From assembly GCA_002347475.1 (NCBI GenBank), contig DDXI01000095.1, forward strand, positions 1 through 31,662: a DNA stretch of 31,662 nt. Reading direction: 5' to 3'. The stretch is from Peptococcaceae bacterium UBA2264 (lineage in GTDB: Bacteria > Bacillota > Desulfitobacteriia > Desulfitobacteriales > Desulfitobacteriaceae). A program made the position numbers and the translations under genes. Below the pieces are notes generated by a model. The model was given only the letters and a program-made list of their open reading frames with translations, was not told where the DNA came from and made no database searches. This document shows, one piece after another, positions 1-7,768 of the stretch (position 1 is the stretch's first letter; each line of letters starts with the position of its first letter).

Positions 1-1
1 A

Positions 2-331
2 ATTATTGCTCAGACTGAAAAAGCCTTGCAGCTGATTCAGCAGACCCTGGAAAGTTTAGCCGTGCCGGAGGTTAAGTTTTATCTGGATGCCCCGGTTTCC
101 AACTCCGGCAAGCTGAAAAAACTGATTCTGGAGCATTCAGCTGCCTGGGCTATGCCTATAGAAGTAGAAATGGTTCCCAATGCCGATGCTTTTCTTTTGA
201 AATCAGAAAGGATTGTTACCGGAGATTCTCTTCTGCTGGACAAATGCCTGAGCTGGTTCAATATATCCCGCAAAATAGTTGAGGAGCAAATCAGGGAGGC
301 CTGGATTATAAGATTCGAGAATAATTGGTGA
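2..331 (+). CDS. DUF434/DUF5616-type protein, 3' part only
   Basis: The reading frame is already open at base 2, so the gene begins upstream of the window and only the last ~109 codons are visible. The visible part contains a V-x-F-Y-L-D-A-P-V-S-N-S-G stretch, then acidic and hydrophobic segments and a D-S-L-L-L-D-K motif. This resembles the C-terminal half of DUF434/DUF5616 proteins, a conserved family of unknown function in clostridia and archaea with a possible nuclease-like fold. The D-A-P-x-S-x-S-G block is the most family-like part. No biochemical role can be assigned. The gene is followed by a hairpin shared with the convergent small gene. Confidence 0.6.
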   Translation: MIAQTEKALQLIQQTLESLAVPEVKFYLDAPVSNSGKLKKLILEHSAAWAMPIEVEMVPNADAFLLKSERIVTGDSLLLDKCLSWFNISRKIVEEQIREAWIIRFENNW

Positions 332-365
332 TTTTTCCGAGGTTATAACCTGCGTTATTAAGAAG

Positions 366-404
366 AAACCCTGGAAGAAAGCCACAGGGGCTGCTCCAGG
401 GTTT
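366..404. terminator. Bidirectional hairpin terminator between convergent genes
   Basis: A perfect 10-bp stem, AAACCCTGGA (366-375) with TCCAGGGTTT (395-404), encloses a 19-nt loop. T residues follow on the plus strand and A residues precede it, so it can serve both the gene ending at 331 and the minus-strand gene ending near 439. Confidence 0.6.
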
Positions 405-438
405 TGGGGTCAGCTGGTTTTGGTTCTATTTATGCCGT

Positions 439-763
439 TTAGATGTCATTTTTCTCCCATTCGGCAATAAAATTGGCAAATTCTTTTTCCATTATCGGTA
501 TACGGCTGCCGGTTACACCGCAGTTAAGACATTTGTCGTTTTTTGAAGCCCTGATCGGAACATTTATCCGGAACTTCCTGGGTACAGCCATAATTACCGC
601 ATTCGGAACATCTGAATACAGGTTTCTTGCAGGGATGAGTATTCTTTATTCCGGAACATCTGGCAATATTAATTTTTTCTTCTTCTGTCATATCAATATG
701 ACGCTTTTGATTCAGACGGCCGCCTCTCAACCAATATTTATTATTAGGAAACACTCTTGGCAT
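439..763 (-). pseudogene. Small Cys-rich (zinc-ribbon-like) protein interrupted by a +1 frameshift
   Basis: An ATG at 763 has a good upstream GAGAGGGGTGG ribosome site. The frame runs through several cysteines (C-S-G..., F-R-C-S-E-C-G-N-Y-G-C-T, D-K-C-S-D-Q-G-F) and then stops early at 524. If the run of six A on the minus strand (six T at 535-540) is read as five, the frame continues to a stop at 439-441. It then adds K-C-L-N-C-G-V-T-G, completing a second CxxC, and an acidic tail ending A-E-W-E-K-N-D-I. The full product would be about 108 residues with paired CxxC knuckles. The homopolymer makes a recent mutation, an assembly error or transcriptional slippage all possible. I do not recognise a named family. 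Confidence 0.55.
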
Positions 764-1071
764 CAAAACCACCCCTCTCATAAATATACGAGTCTGATGA
801 TAGCAGCGTTTATCTGTGAGCAGGTTATCTGATGAACAACTGCTATAGATATTAGTATAGCACTTTTCGTAATAATTTGCTGCTCTGCCGGTTTAAACAT
901 CGAAGTTATTATAGATAGCGATTATCAGGCATATCAAATAATATACATCACGCTTGTCCGGACGATCAATAAACACGGCAAATACTCAAATAATAGGCTG
1001 AAACAGGTATCCATCGCCGGACAGGTCATGGTATACTGAAAAAAACTAAAGATTGAAGGGAGAGATTGAAG
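764..1071. other. Intergenic region between divergent small genes
   Basis: About 300 bases without a credible gene, holding the divergent control regions of the two small genes. A perfect inverted repeat, TGCTATA (841-847) and TATAGCA (856-862), lies about 80 bases upstream of the minus-strand start and could be an operator. A TATACT box at 1032-1037 could be the -10 of the rightward gene, but I see no good -35. Confidence 0.3.
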
Positions 1072-1272
1072 ATGCTGATTATGAATCTTTGGAACAGTTG
1101 GATTCTGTATCCCTTGATTATCTGGTCTGTCTTCTGGAAAGGTATGGCTCTATGGCGGGCTGCCCGTCTCCGACATCTTGGCTGGTATATCGCCCTGCTG
1201 GTTATAAATACAGCAGGTATCTTCGAAATTATCTACCTTATTGCCACCAACAAACAATACAATGAGATCTGA
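1072..1272 (+). CDS. Small integral membrane protein, DUF5652-like
   Basis: A 66-residue protein with two hydrophobic helices (residues ~8-22 and ~38-56) joined by a basic W-K-G-x-A-L-W-R-A-A-R loop. It ends in a short charged tail. The W-K-G-x-A-L-W-x-A-A pattern followed by a hydrophobic helix with N-T-x-G-I-x-E-I-I-Y-L matches the small DUF5652 membrane family, whose function is unknown. ATG 1072 is chosen over TTG 1066 because GAAGGGAGAG sits at a proper distance from it. It appears to be a single-gene unit. Confidence 0.65.
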   Translation: MLIMNLWNSWILYPLIIWSVFWKGMALWRAARLRHLGWYIALLVINTAGIFEIIYLIATNKQYNEI

Positions 1273-1664
1273 GGCAGCTGCCTTCCTGAGATTCAGATAA
1301 TCGTCAGCTTACTGTAATTTCAGGTTTAACACACAAATTATCGATTTAACACCAGTTAACACCAGTTCCAGGGAAAACTTTTGAGATCTGGTTGGGAATA
1401 AAACGGAGTTTAAATGCTGAATTGTTGTGTTAGAGTGAATTTGAATTATCCGGTATCCGGGAATCGATCAACAATCGGCACTTGTTAAACTTCTTATTCA
1501 ATTAATGAATATAGATGCTTGAACAGTGCTTTTTTATTACATATTATCAAATAATCTAATCAGTTAAACGGCTCATAAGTCTAGCCTGGCTCATGAGCTG
1601 TTCTCCTATTTATCTGTCTTGTTTGACAAATATATTTATCCGGATAAACAGGGAGGTTGATCAT
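1273..1664. other. Intergenic region without a recognisable gene
   Basis: About 390 AT-rich bases. It contains a short direct repeat (TTAACACCAG twice near 1352-1371). It also holds a hairpin, ACGGCTCAT (1567-1575) with ATGAGCTGT (1592-1600), which could end transcription of the upstream gene but lacks a clean T-tract. No coding or RNA gene is supported. Confidence 0.3.
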
Positions 1665-3077
1665 ATGGAATTCAGGCAGATTTATACACCGGGATTAGCC
1701 CATCTTTCCTATCTTATCAGCGGCAGGAAATCCTGTATTGTTGTGGATCCGGCCCGCGATGTATCCCGCTATCTCCAGATTGCGGAAACTTTGAAGCTTC
1801 CGATCACTGCTGTTATTTTAACTCATCTCCATGCTGACTTTATCTCAGGACACATGGAACTGGCCCAAATTCCTGGAGTGGAAATCTTCATCTCTAAAAA
1901 GGCTGAGGCAGTATTTCCCCATTATGGGCTAAGTGACGGGGAGGAATTCAAACATGACCAATTCCTGATCAAGATGCTGGAAACCCCGGGTCATACCCCG
2001 GAAAGCTCTGTTCTGACAGTTGCCGATATGGAGAAAGGACTTGTTCCGGTACTCGTTTTCAGCGGTGATACTCTTTTGGTTGGTGATGTGGGTCGGCCCG
2101 ATTTATTTCCCTATATTAAAGAGGAATTGGCCTTATTCCTTTATCACAGTTTGCGTCGGATCGAAAAACTTGGCGATCAACTGGAGGTTTATCCGGCCCA
2201 TGGTGCCGGTTCGCTGTGTGGTAAGGAGCTTTCCGCTAAACTAACATCCACTATTGGTACGGAACGTTTATATAACAAATCTTTGAATATCCACCCCGAG
2301 AAGGAGTTTATCAAGCAGCTATTATCAGGAATGCCAGAAGTACCTGATCATTTCAGCCGCTGCTCCAGAATCAACAGGTTAGGACCGAACCTAATTAGTG
2401 AATTGCCCCAACCCAAAGCTTATAATCCCGGGGAATTTCTGCAAATGGCAGCAATGGGATGTCTTGTTGTTGATACCAGGGATCCAATTCCTTTTTGTTC
2501 AGCACATATACCGGGTGCATATGCCCTAAGTGTTAAAGGCAATTTCGCTACTTTTGCCGGCTGGGTCCTATCTCCGGAAAAAACCCTGTTGCTTGTAACA
2601 GAGTCCCAAAATGATCTGGAGAAAGCACTTCGAGGTCTTTATAGCGTCGGACTGGATAATGTGGCTGGTTATCTGCATGGCGGGCTGACAGCCTGGGCTG
2701 CCAGCGGCCTGAAGACTGCCAGAATAGAAAATATTTCAGCAGAGGAACTCCAGATGCGCTGGCTGGCTAAGGACCTGATCCTTGTGGATGTGCGTCTGAA
2801 AAGCGAGTTTGATCTTGCCCATATTCCTGATTCTATTCATGCTCCTGCCCCTGACGTACGCCGCCGTTACAGAGAATGGGAAGACTGTGACAAGCCGGTA
2901 GCTTTTATCTGTAATACCGGAAGCCGTTCGCTCTTGGCTGCCAGCCTCATGCTGCGACACAGCCGCACAAATAAAGTCATTAATGTTATGGGCGGAACTG
3001 ATGCCTGGGCAAAAATGGGATATCCTTTGGTCAGCACGGAAGTCTGGCCTTTTGATATAACAGATGATCAAGACTGA
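1665..3077 (+). CDS. Persulfide dioxygenase-rhodanese fusion, CstB-like
   Basis: A 470-residue three-domain protein predicted to oxidise persulfides to sulfite or thiosulfate in the cytoplasm. Residues ~1-240 are a metallo-beta-lactamase fold of persulfide dioxygenase type. It has T-H54-L-H56-A-D58-F-I-S-G-H, P-G-H110-T-P-E-S, F-S-G-D135-T and Y-P-A-H179-G. The usual HxHxDH has F after Asp, as in mononuclear-iron persulfide dioxygenases. Residues ~255-350 are a rhodanese-like domain with no active-site Cys (L-L-L-V-T-E-S), so a pseudo-rhodanese. Residues ~358-460 are a second rhodanese with C416 in the loop C-N-T-G-S-R-S. This order matches CstB. ATG 1665 is preferred to the far upstream ATG at 1593 because AGGGAGG lies just before it and homology begins there. 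No CstR-type repressor is adjacent. Confidence 0.88.
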   Translation: MEFRQIYTPGLAHLSYLISGRKSCIVVDPARDVSRYLQIAETLKLPITAVILTHLHADFISGHMELAQIPGVEIFISKKAEAVFPHYGLSDGEEFKHDQFLIKMLETPGHTPESSVLTVADMEKGLVPVLVFSGDTLLVGDVGRPDLFPYIKEELALFLYHSLRRIEKLGDQLEVYPAHGAGSLCGKELSAKLTSTIGTERLYNKSLNIHPEKEFIKQLLSGMPEVPDHFSRCSRINRLGPNLISELPQPKAYNPGEFLQMAAMGCLVVDTRDPIPFCSAHIPGAYALSVKGNFATFAGWVLSPEKTLLLVTESQNDLEKALRGLYSVGLDNVAGYLHGGLTAWAASGLKTARIENISAEELQMRWLAKDLILVDVRLKSEFDLAHIPDSIHAPAPDVRRRYREWEDCDKPVAFICNTGSRSLLAASLMLRHSRTNKVINVMGGTDAWAKMGYPLVSTEVWPFDITDDQD

Positions 3078-3114
3078 CGGAAAGCGAACAAGTTAACAAA
3101 AATTTACCGAAGTA

Positions 3115-3141
3115 TTGAAGTTTTGTAATAAATAATATATT
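3115..3141 (+). promoter_or_regulatory. Probable promoter of the first c-di-GMP-II leader
   Basis: TTGAAG (3115-3120) and TATATT (3136-3141) are 15 bases apart. The same TTGAAGTTT block and TATATTCTTATA block with identical spacing occur before the second riboswitch at 7645-7671, which supports a functional promoter. A shifted -10 (TATAAT at 3144) is also possible. Confidence 0.5.
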
Positions 3142-3164
3142 CTTATAATCAAGAAGAGTTATCT

Positions 3165-3240
3165 TCCAACAGGGGGCGATGAATGCGGGGGTGCATTTGG
3201 ACGCTTATCCCTCGTAATGAGCCGGCAGCGTAACCGACCA
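3165..3240 (+). promoter_or_regulatory. Cyclic di-GMP-II riboswitch aptamer (copy 1)
   Basis: The segment carries the c-di-GMP-II core: GATGAATG (3178-3185), a TTTGGACGCTTAT block and GCAGCGTAACCGACC ending at 3239. Visible pairings are AATGC/GCATT closing a G-rich loop, ACGCT/AGCGT, and a possible pseudoknot between GGT of that loop and ACC of the 3' block. This layout matches the clostridial class II aptamer from memory. The 3' end of the aptamer, AACCGACC, is also the 5' arm of the following terminator. Ligand binding should therefore prevent termination, making this an ON switch. It leads the FN3/CWB2 surface protein gene. Confidence 0.87.
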
Positions 3241-3256
3241 CACAAGGTCGGTTTTT
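3232..3256 (+). terminator. Riboswitch-controlled intrinsic terminator (copy 1)
   Basis: AACCGACC (3232-3239) and GGTCGGTT (3246-3253) form an 8-bp stem with a 6-nt loop, ending in a T-run. The 5' arm is shared with the c-di-GMP-II aptamer, giving mutually exclusive folds. Confidence 0.85.
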
Positions 3257-3285
3257 GTGTTTTAGGAGGAAAAGGAGGGAGAAAG

Positions 3286-6255
3286 GTGAAGAAAAAGAGA
3301 GCTTTTTTACCAGCCGTAATTCTTTGTTTGGTACTGACAGCCCTGTTCTTGCCCAATACTGTGCTGGCTGCAACTCCGTCGGCACCAACGGGTCTGGAGG
3401 CAACTCCTGTGAGTTCCAGCGAAATCGACCTGGAGTGGGATGATGTTGATGGTGCAACCTCCTATCTTGTCTATATTTCTACATCATCAAGCGGGACTTA
3501 CACCAGTATTGCCTCGGATATCACTGAATCTGCTTATACCGCTGATGGACTGAGTGCCCAAACCACTTATTATTTCAAAGTAAAAGCCCATAACGACGAT
3601 GGTACAAGTGCTTACTCGGCGGTAGCTTTTGCCAAAACCGAGGATCCAAGTGGTGAGCCGGCAGTACCCGAAAATCTGGATGCCAATGCTCTGAGTTCCA
3701 GTGAGATCAAGCTGACCTGGGATGCGGCTGAGGATGCTGTTTCCTATTATATTTACAGAGCCACTTCCGCAACAGGGACCTACTCCAGAATTGCCAGTAA
3801 TGTGAAAATCACATCTTATACCAACACAGGCTTGGCAGCAGACAGGACATACTACTACAAAGTATCAGCTTACAACACCTTTGGCGGCAGCGGAAATGAG
3901 AGCGCCAAATCAGACTATGCCTCTGCAACGACAGAATCTGAAGCTGCTGCAAAACCGCCGGTACTCACAAATTTAACAGCTGCTGCTTCCAGTTCCAGCG
4001 AAATCGACTTGGACTGGGACGAATCTGATGGGGCAACTTCTTATCTGGTATACAGGTCTACATCATCAAGCGGAACTTATACCAATATTGCTACAGTGGT
4101 TACTCTAACGTACACTGCCACCGAACTGTGTGCGGATACCACCTATTATTTTAAAGTGCAGGCCCGTAACAGCAAAGGGACGAGTGCCTACTCGGCAGTA
4201 GTTTCCGCCAAGACTGATTTGCCCAGCGGTCTGCCTGCAGTACCAACAAATCTGGATGCCGAAGCTGTCAACTCTGATGAGATCAGGCTGACCTGGGATT
4301 TTGCGGAGGATGCTGTTTCTTACTATATTTACAGAGCCACTTCCGCAACAGGGACCTATTCCAGAATTGCCACTAATGTGAAGATCACTTCCTACACCAA
4401 TTCAGGCTTGTCGGCAGATAGGAGGTACTACTATAAGGTTTCAGCCTATAACAATTTTGGCGGCAGCGGAAACGAAAGCGCCAAATCAGCCTATGCCTAT
4501 GCCACGACAGAGTCTGAGGCCCCTGATGAACCCGAGGATTTGGATGCTGAGGCTTTGAGTTCCAGCAGAATCGAACTGACCTGGGATTCCGTATCCGAGG
4601 CAGATGAATACTATGTTTACCGATCCAGGACTTCCTCGGGAACGTATACGAAAATTGAGACTGTTGATGACGAGTCATTCACGGATACTGGATTGACGGC
4701 AAACACTACCTATTATTATAAAGTCAAGGCGCACAATGATGAGGGTACCAGCGGTTATTCCAACAGGGCTTCGGCCACGACGGAACGCGACGGCACTTCG
4801 GGAGAAGTCGGGAATACCTACCGGCTGGCTGGTGCGGACCGCTATGCCACTGCTGCCGAAATTGCTGAAAATGGCTGGACAACTTCAGATTATGCGGTTA
4901 TTGCCAGCGGGGAGAACTTCCCAGATGCTTTATGCGGGGCACCCCTGGCAGCAGAACATGAGGCGCCAATCCTGCTGACCTCAAGATTTCGGTTGGAAGA
5001 ACAAACCAGGACACAATTGAGGCGCCTTGATGTGGAAAATGTTTTTCTCATCGGGGGAACAGGTGTGATTTCCTCATCCGTGGAAGATCAGATTGAGGAT
5101 ATGGGAATTGATGTTACTAGGATTGCCGGCAGTGATCGCTATGAAACAGCGCAGCTTGTAGCTGAGGAATTGGACTCTTTCGATCAGGCTATAATTGTAA
5201 CAGGAGATAACTTCCCTGATGCCCTCTCAATTGCTCCCATAGCCGGAATGAAAGGCTATCCTATCCTGCTTACAGAGAAATACAGTCTGCCAACTGGTTT
5301 GCTTTCCTATCTGAACAGGGAAGTGGATGACACAATTGTGGTTGGGGGAACAGGTGTAGTCAGTACCAATGTCTACAATCAGTTGCCTTCACCTCTGCGT
5401 CTGAGCGGAGATGACAGGTATGCCACCAATCTGGCTGTTATCAGATATTTTGAAGACAGCCTGGATTTCGGTACAAGTTATGTGGCTACAGGCAGGAATT
5501 ACCCCGATGCCTTGGCAGGTTCTGCCTTGGCAGCCCGGGAAAAAGCGCCTCTCTTGCTGGTGAGTGATTCTGTCAGCTCCTCCGTCTTGAATTATCTGGA
5601 AGATCAAAGTATTGATAATTTTGCGGCTTTCGGCGGTACAGGCGCAATTTCCACAGCTGTCTTAAGTACCCTGGGGAGATCAACAACCGGTGAGGCAACA
5701 GATATTCCTGATGTTCCGGAAGGTTTAACTGCTGAGGCAGTCAGCTCTTCCGAGATTGAACTGGAATGGGAATCTGTCGATGATGCTTATGGTTATTATG
5801 TTTATCGGGCTACTTCATCAAGCGGAAATTATGTAAAGATCGCTACTGTAGATGAAGCAGAATACACAGATGATGATCTGGACGCTGACAGAACTTACTT
5901 CTATAAAGTCAAAGCTTACAACAGTTACGGTACCAGCGACTATTCTAACAGGGATTATGATACGACTGAAGATGAAGAAGAGGAATTGGATGCCCCGGAA
6001 GATCTGGAAGCAGACGCTATCAGCGACAGCGAAATTGAGCTGACTTGGGATTCTGTCAGAGATGCCGATGAATATTATGTTTATCGGTCCACCACGGCTA
6101 CGGGAACGTACCGAAGAATTGCTATTGTGGATGATACGGAGTATACAGATGAGGATCTGGACGCCGACAGAACTTACTACTACAAAGTCCGGTCCCATAA
6201 TGATGACGGCACCAGCGACTATTCCAACAGAGCTTCTGCCACGACTGAAGACTAG
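3286..6255 (+). CDS. Secreted cell-surface protein with seven FN3 domains and three CWB2 repeats
   Basis: A 989-residue exported protein. GTG 3286 is the start: AAAGGAGGGAG precedes it and the product then opens with a standard signal peptide (K-K-K-R-A-F, a hydrophobic core, cleavage after V-L-A). The upstream in-frame ATG at 3217 lies inside the riboswitch. Five FN3-type modules span ~3382-4785, three cell-wall-binding type 2 repeats ~4810-5670 and two more FN3 modules 5701-6250. The CWB2 repeats carry L-A-G-A-D-R-Y-A-T, N-F-P-D-A-L and I-G-G-T-G. CWB2 repeats in clostridial proteins bind anionic wall polymers and hold the protein on the envelope, so the FN3 stalks on either side likely face outward as an adhesin or S-layer-like scaffold. 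No enzymatic domain is seen. Expression is probably raised by c-di-GMP. Confidence 0.9.
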   Translation: MKKKRAFLPAVILCLVLTALFLPNTVLAATPSAPTGLEATPVSSSEIDLEWDDVDGATSYLVYISTSSSGTYTSIASDITESAYTADGLSAQTTYYFKVKAHNDDGTSAYSAVAFAKTEDPSGEPAVPENLDANALSSSEIKLTWDAAEDAVSYYIYRATSATGTYSRIASNVKITSYTNTGLAADRTYYYKVSAYNTFGGSGNESAKSDYASATTESEAAAKPPVLTNLTAAASSSSEIDLDWDESDGATSYLVYRSTSSSGTYTNIATVVTLTYTATELCADTTYYFKVQARNSKGTSAYSAVVSAKTDLPSGLPAVPTNLDAEAVNSDEIRLTWDFAEDAVSYYIYRATSATGTYSRIATNVKITSYTNSGLSADRRYYYKVSAYNNFGGSGNESAKSAYAYATTESEAPDEPEDLDAEALSSSRIELTWDSVSEADEYYVYRSRTSSGTYTKIETVDDESFTDTGLTANTTYYYKVKAHNDEGTSGYSNRASATTERDGTSGEVGNTYRLAGADRYATAAEIAENGWTTSDYAVIASGENFPDALCGAPLAAEHEAPILLTSRFRLEEQTRTQLRRLDVENVFLIGGTGVISSSVEDQIEDMGIDVTRIAGSDRYETAQLVAEELDSFDQAIIVTGDNFPDALSIAPIAGMKGYPILLTEKYSLPTGLLSYLNREVDDTIVVGGTGVVSTNVYNQLPSPLRLSGDDRYATNLAVIRYFEDSLDFGTSYVATGRNYPDALAGSALAAREKAPLLLVSDSVSSSVLNYLEDQSIDNFAAFGGTGAISTAVLSTLGRSTTGEATDIPDVPEGLTAEAVSSSEIELEWESVDDAYGYYVYRATSSSGNYVKIATVDEAEYTDDDLDADRTYFYKVKAYNSYGTSDYSNRDYDTTEDEEEELDAPEDLEADAISDSEIELTWDSVRDADEYYVYRSTTATGTYRRIAIVDDTEYTDEDLDADRTYYYKVRSHNDDGTSDYSNRASATTED
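3733..4518 (+). repeat. In-gene duplication of a two-FN3-domain unit (576-bp period)
   Basis: FN3 modules 2 and 4 are almost identical at DNA level. A long match around 3733-3940 recurs 576 bases later, around 4309-4516. Modules 1 and 3 also resemble each other (G-A-T-S-Y-L-V-Y). The pattern A-B-A'-B' indicates tandem duplication of a 192-residue, two-domain unit. Confidence 0.8.
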
Positions 6256-6277
6256 ATGTATCACCTGACTTAGCCTT

Positions 6278-6320
6278 AATTGCTGGTCTGCCGGCGTTTG
6301 CCGCAGACCAGTAATTATTT
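6278..6320 (+). terminator. Terminator after the FN3/CWB2 gene
   Basis: AATTGCTGGTCTGC (6278-6291) pairs with GCAGACCAGTAATT (6303-6316), a 14-bp stem with one mismatch. An AT-rich run follows. It lies 22 bases beyond the stop codon. Confidence 0.75.
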
Positions 6321-6492
6321 CCACAAAAGATATATTGGATACATGCTGCAGGAGATTGAAAAGGCCAGATTGTTCATGTATAATTCTACCTAATAAATAA
6401 ATTTGATACCTAGTCTGGAAATTCAAACAAATATAAGTTATATCTGGCCAGGTTCTCCAATTCCAAATTTTATATAAGGTGGGAGGAGTTTT

Positions 6493-7431
6493 ATGTTTAA
6501 ACGAATAGTTATTGCTTCAGAAACATCGCCGGATGCTTTTTATGTACTTAAACAGCTCAAAAGTCTGCAAAAATTAGGGACCAAGGAGTGTTTGCTATTA
6601 CAATGCCTGCATCCCCATGAAGTCAAGGCAACATTATCGTCTCAATTCAATGCTATTTTGGAAGAAAACCTTAATAAGCAGAAAGAAGTGTTGCTTGAGC
6701 AGGGCTTTGAGGTTCAAGCCAGAGTGGTTCCCGGCTATATCAGGAAGGAAGTAACCCGGATAGCCGTGGAGGAAGGCTATTCCATGATAGTGGCTGGAGC
6801 TGCTGAGTATTCTCTGATGGGAGAAGTCTTTTTCGGTGTGGTTGCCCATGAAGTCATTCACCAGGCCAGCAAACCAGTGTTATTGATAAGAATTGCTTAT
6901 AGACCTGAGGAAGATCTGAGTACCGTTCCAGAAATTGATTTGACCAGTCATGTTTTATTTCCCACTGATTTCTCGGAAAATGCCGGTCTTGCTTTTGAGT
7001 ATGTGAAGAAAATGGTCACAGATGGTGTCAAAAAGATAACACTTGTTCACGTTCAGGATCCTTCGCGTATTAATCCGCGTCTGGCACATCGAGTTGAAAA
7101 ATACAATGTAATCGATACACCGGAAGATCTTGCCAAGGAAGAATTATTGGCTGCCGAACGTCTGGAAAAATTCAATATTATTGATGCTCAGAGACTGGAG
7201 GATTTGAAAAAAGAATTGCAGAACTTGGGAGATGCAGAGATAGATATTTGCCTGCTCTGCGGTTCCCCTTCTGTTGAAATCATGAAAGTTATCAATGAGC
7301 GAAAAATACCCATGGTCGTTATGGGTAGTCAGGGCCGTGGTTTTGTCAAAGAAGTTTACCTGGGCAGTGTCAGTAACAATCTGACAAGACATTCATCAGC
7401 TTCAATTCTGCTGGTCCCGGCAAAACGATAG
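6493..7431 (+). CDS. Universal stress protein with two UspA domains
   Basis: A 312-residue cytoplasmic protein made of two UspA folds (about 1-137 and 150-312). The second half carries the ATP-binding signature G-S-Q-G-R-G-F-V-K-E-V-Y-L-G-S-V (G-x2-G-x9-G-S). The equivalent place in the first half (V-A-G-A-A-E-Y-S-L-M-G-E) is degenerate and may not bind nucleotide. The ATG has a GGTGGGAGGAG ribosome site. Usp proteins bind ATP or other nucleotides and support survival in starvation or stress; the exact role here is unknown. It is a single-gene unit with its own terminator. Confidence 0.88.
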   Translation: MFKRIVIASETSPDAFYVLKQLKSLQKLGTKECLLLQCLHPHEVKATLSSQFNAILEENLNKQKEVLLEQGFEVQARVVPGYIRKEVTRIAVEEGYSMIVAGAAEYSLMGEVFFGVVAHEVIHQASKPVLLIRIAYRPEEDLSTVPEIDLTSHVLFPTDFSENAGLAFEYVKKMVTDGVKKITLVHVQDPSRINPRLAHRVEKYNVIDTPEDLAKEELLAAERLEKFNIIDAQRLEDLKKELQNLGDAEIDICLLCGSPSVEIMKVINERKIPMVVMGSQGRGFVKEVYLGSVSNNLTRHSSASILLVPAKR

Positions 7432-7506
7432 TTATTATTAGTCTTGCTAATTATTCACAAAATAAATTATCAGCCTGACCTTTTATTTCAGGAGGTACTA
7501 ATAACA

Positions 7507-7545
7507 ATGAAATTGCCTGGCAGATTTGCCTGGCAATTTTTTTGA
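7507..7545 (+). CDS. 12-codon mini-ORF overlapping a terminator
   Basis: ATG 7507 opens a 12-residue peptide (M-K-L-P-G-R-F-A-W-Q-F-F). A 15-base ribosome-site block, AGGAGGTACTAATAA (7490-7504), precedes it and is identical to the one before the MEMO-AMMECR1 gene (12544-12558). The codons coincide with the stem of the terminator that ends the usp unit. It may be a leader-peptide-like device or the leftover start of a deleted gene. Translation is unproven. Confidence 0.3.
   Translation: MKLPGRFAWQFF
7510..7543 (+). terminator. Terminator after the usp gene
   Basis: AAATTGCC-T-GGC (7510-7521) pairs with GCC-T-GGCAATTT (7528-7539), giving 11 base pairs around one T-T mismatch. A run of T residues follows to 7543. 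Confidence 0.85.
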
Positions 7546-7644
7546 ATTTTGAAGTGGTAAAACGTGACAAATGTTTATTCCAACAGTATGTGAAAATGTG
7601 AAATGATATTGTATCTATAAAAATTCAAAAAATTCTGATAGATC

Positions 7645-7671
7645 TTGAAGTTTAAGCAGGGATGATATATT
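7645..7671 (+). promoter_or_regulatory. Probable promoter of the second c-di-GMP-II leader (metK operon)
   Basis: TTGAAG (7645-7650) and TATATT (7666-7671) are separated by 15 bases. The TTGAAGTTT and TATATTCTTATA blocks are the same as those upstream of the first riboswitch copy. Confidence 0.5.
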
Positions 7672-7689
7672 CTTATATTATAAGAATAA

Positions 7690-7768
7690 TATTCCAAGGT
7701 GGAAGCGATGAATGCGGGGGTGCATTTGGACGCTTATACCCCGCAGTGAGCTGGCAGCGTAACCGACC
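7690..7768 (+). promoter_or_regulatory. Cyclic di-GMP-II riboswitch aptamer (copy 2) upstream of metK
   Basis: The core from GATGAATG (7707-7714) through AACCGACC (7761-7768) is nearly identical to copy 1. Changes fall mainly in the variable inner loop (ACCCCGCAGTGAGCTGG against CCCTCGTAATGAGCCGG). AATGC/GCATT and ACGCT/AGCGT pairings are kept. A short possible P1 can be drawn between GTGG (7699-7702) and CCAT (7767-7770). As in copy 1, the aptamer's 3' block is one arm of the terminator, predicting activation by c-di-GMP. No SAM-riboswitch sequence is present, although SAM-responsive leaders are commoner before metK. Confidence 0.87.

Noticed and set aside
535..540. Programmed -1 frameshift at an A-run in the Cys-rich gene
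   Set aside because: The A6-C string is not in the zero-frame phase needed for a -1 slip; the required change is +1, so mutation, assembly error or transcriptional slippage is more likely.
443..832. 129-codon plus-strand ORF
   Set aside because: It is antisense to the Cys-rich gene, which has a ribosome site and clear CxxC motifs.
6343..6393. 16-codon ORF resembling the first helix of a Spo0E-like protein
   Set aside because: Too short, stops at once, lacks the S-x-E-L-D motif; the resemblance could be chance.
5818..6426. 202-codon minus-strand ORF
   Set aside because: Antisense to the last two FN3 domains; composition is that of a reverse shadow.
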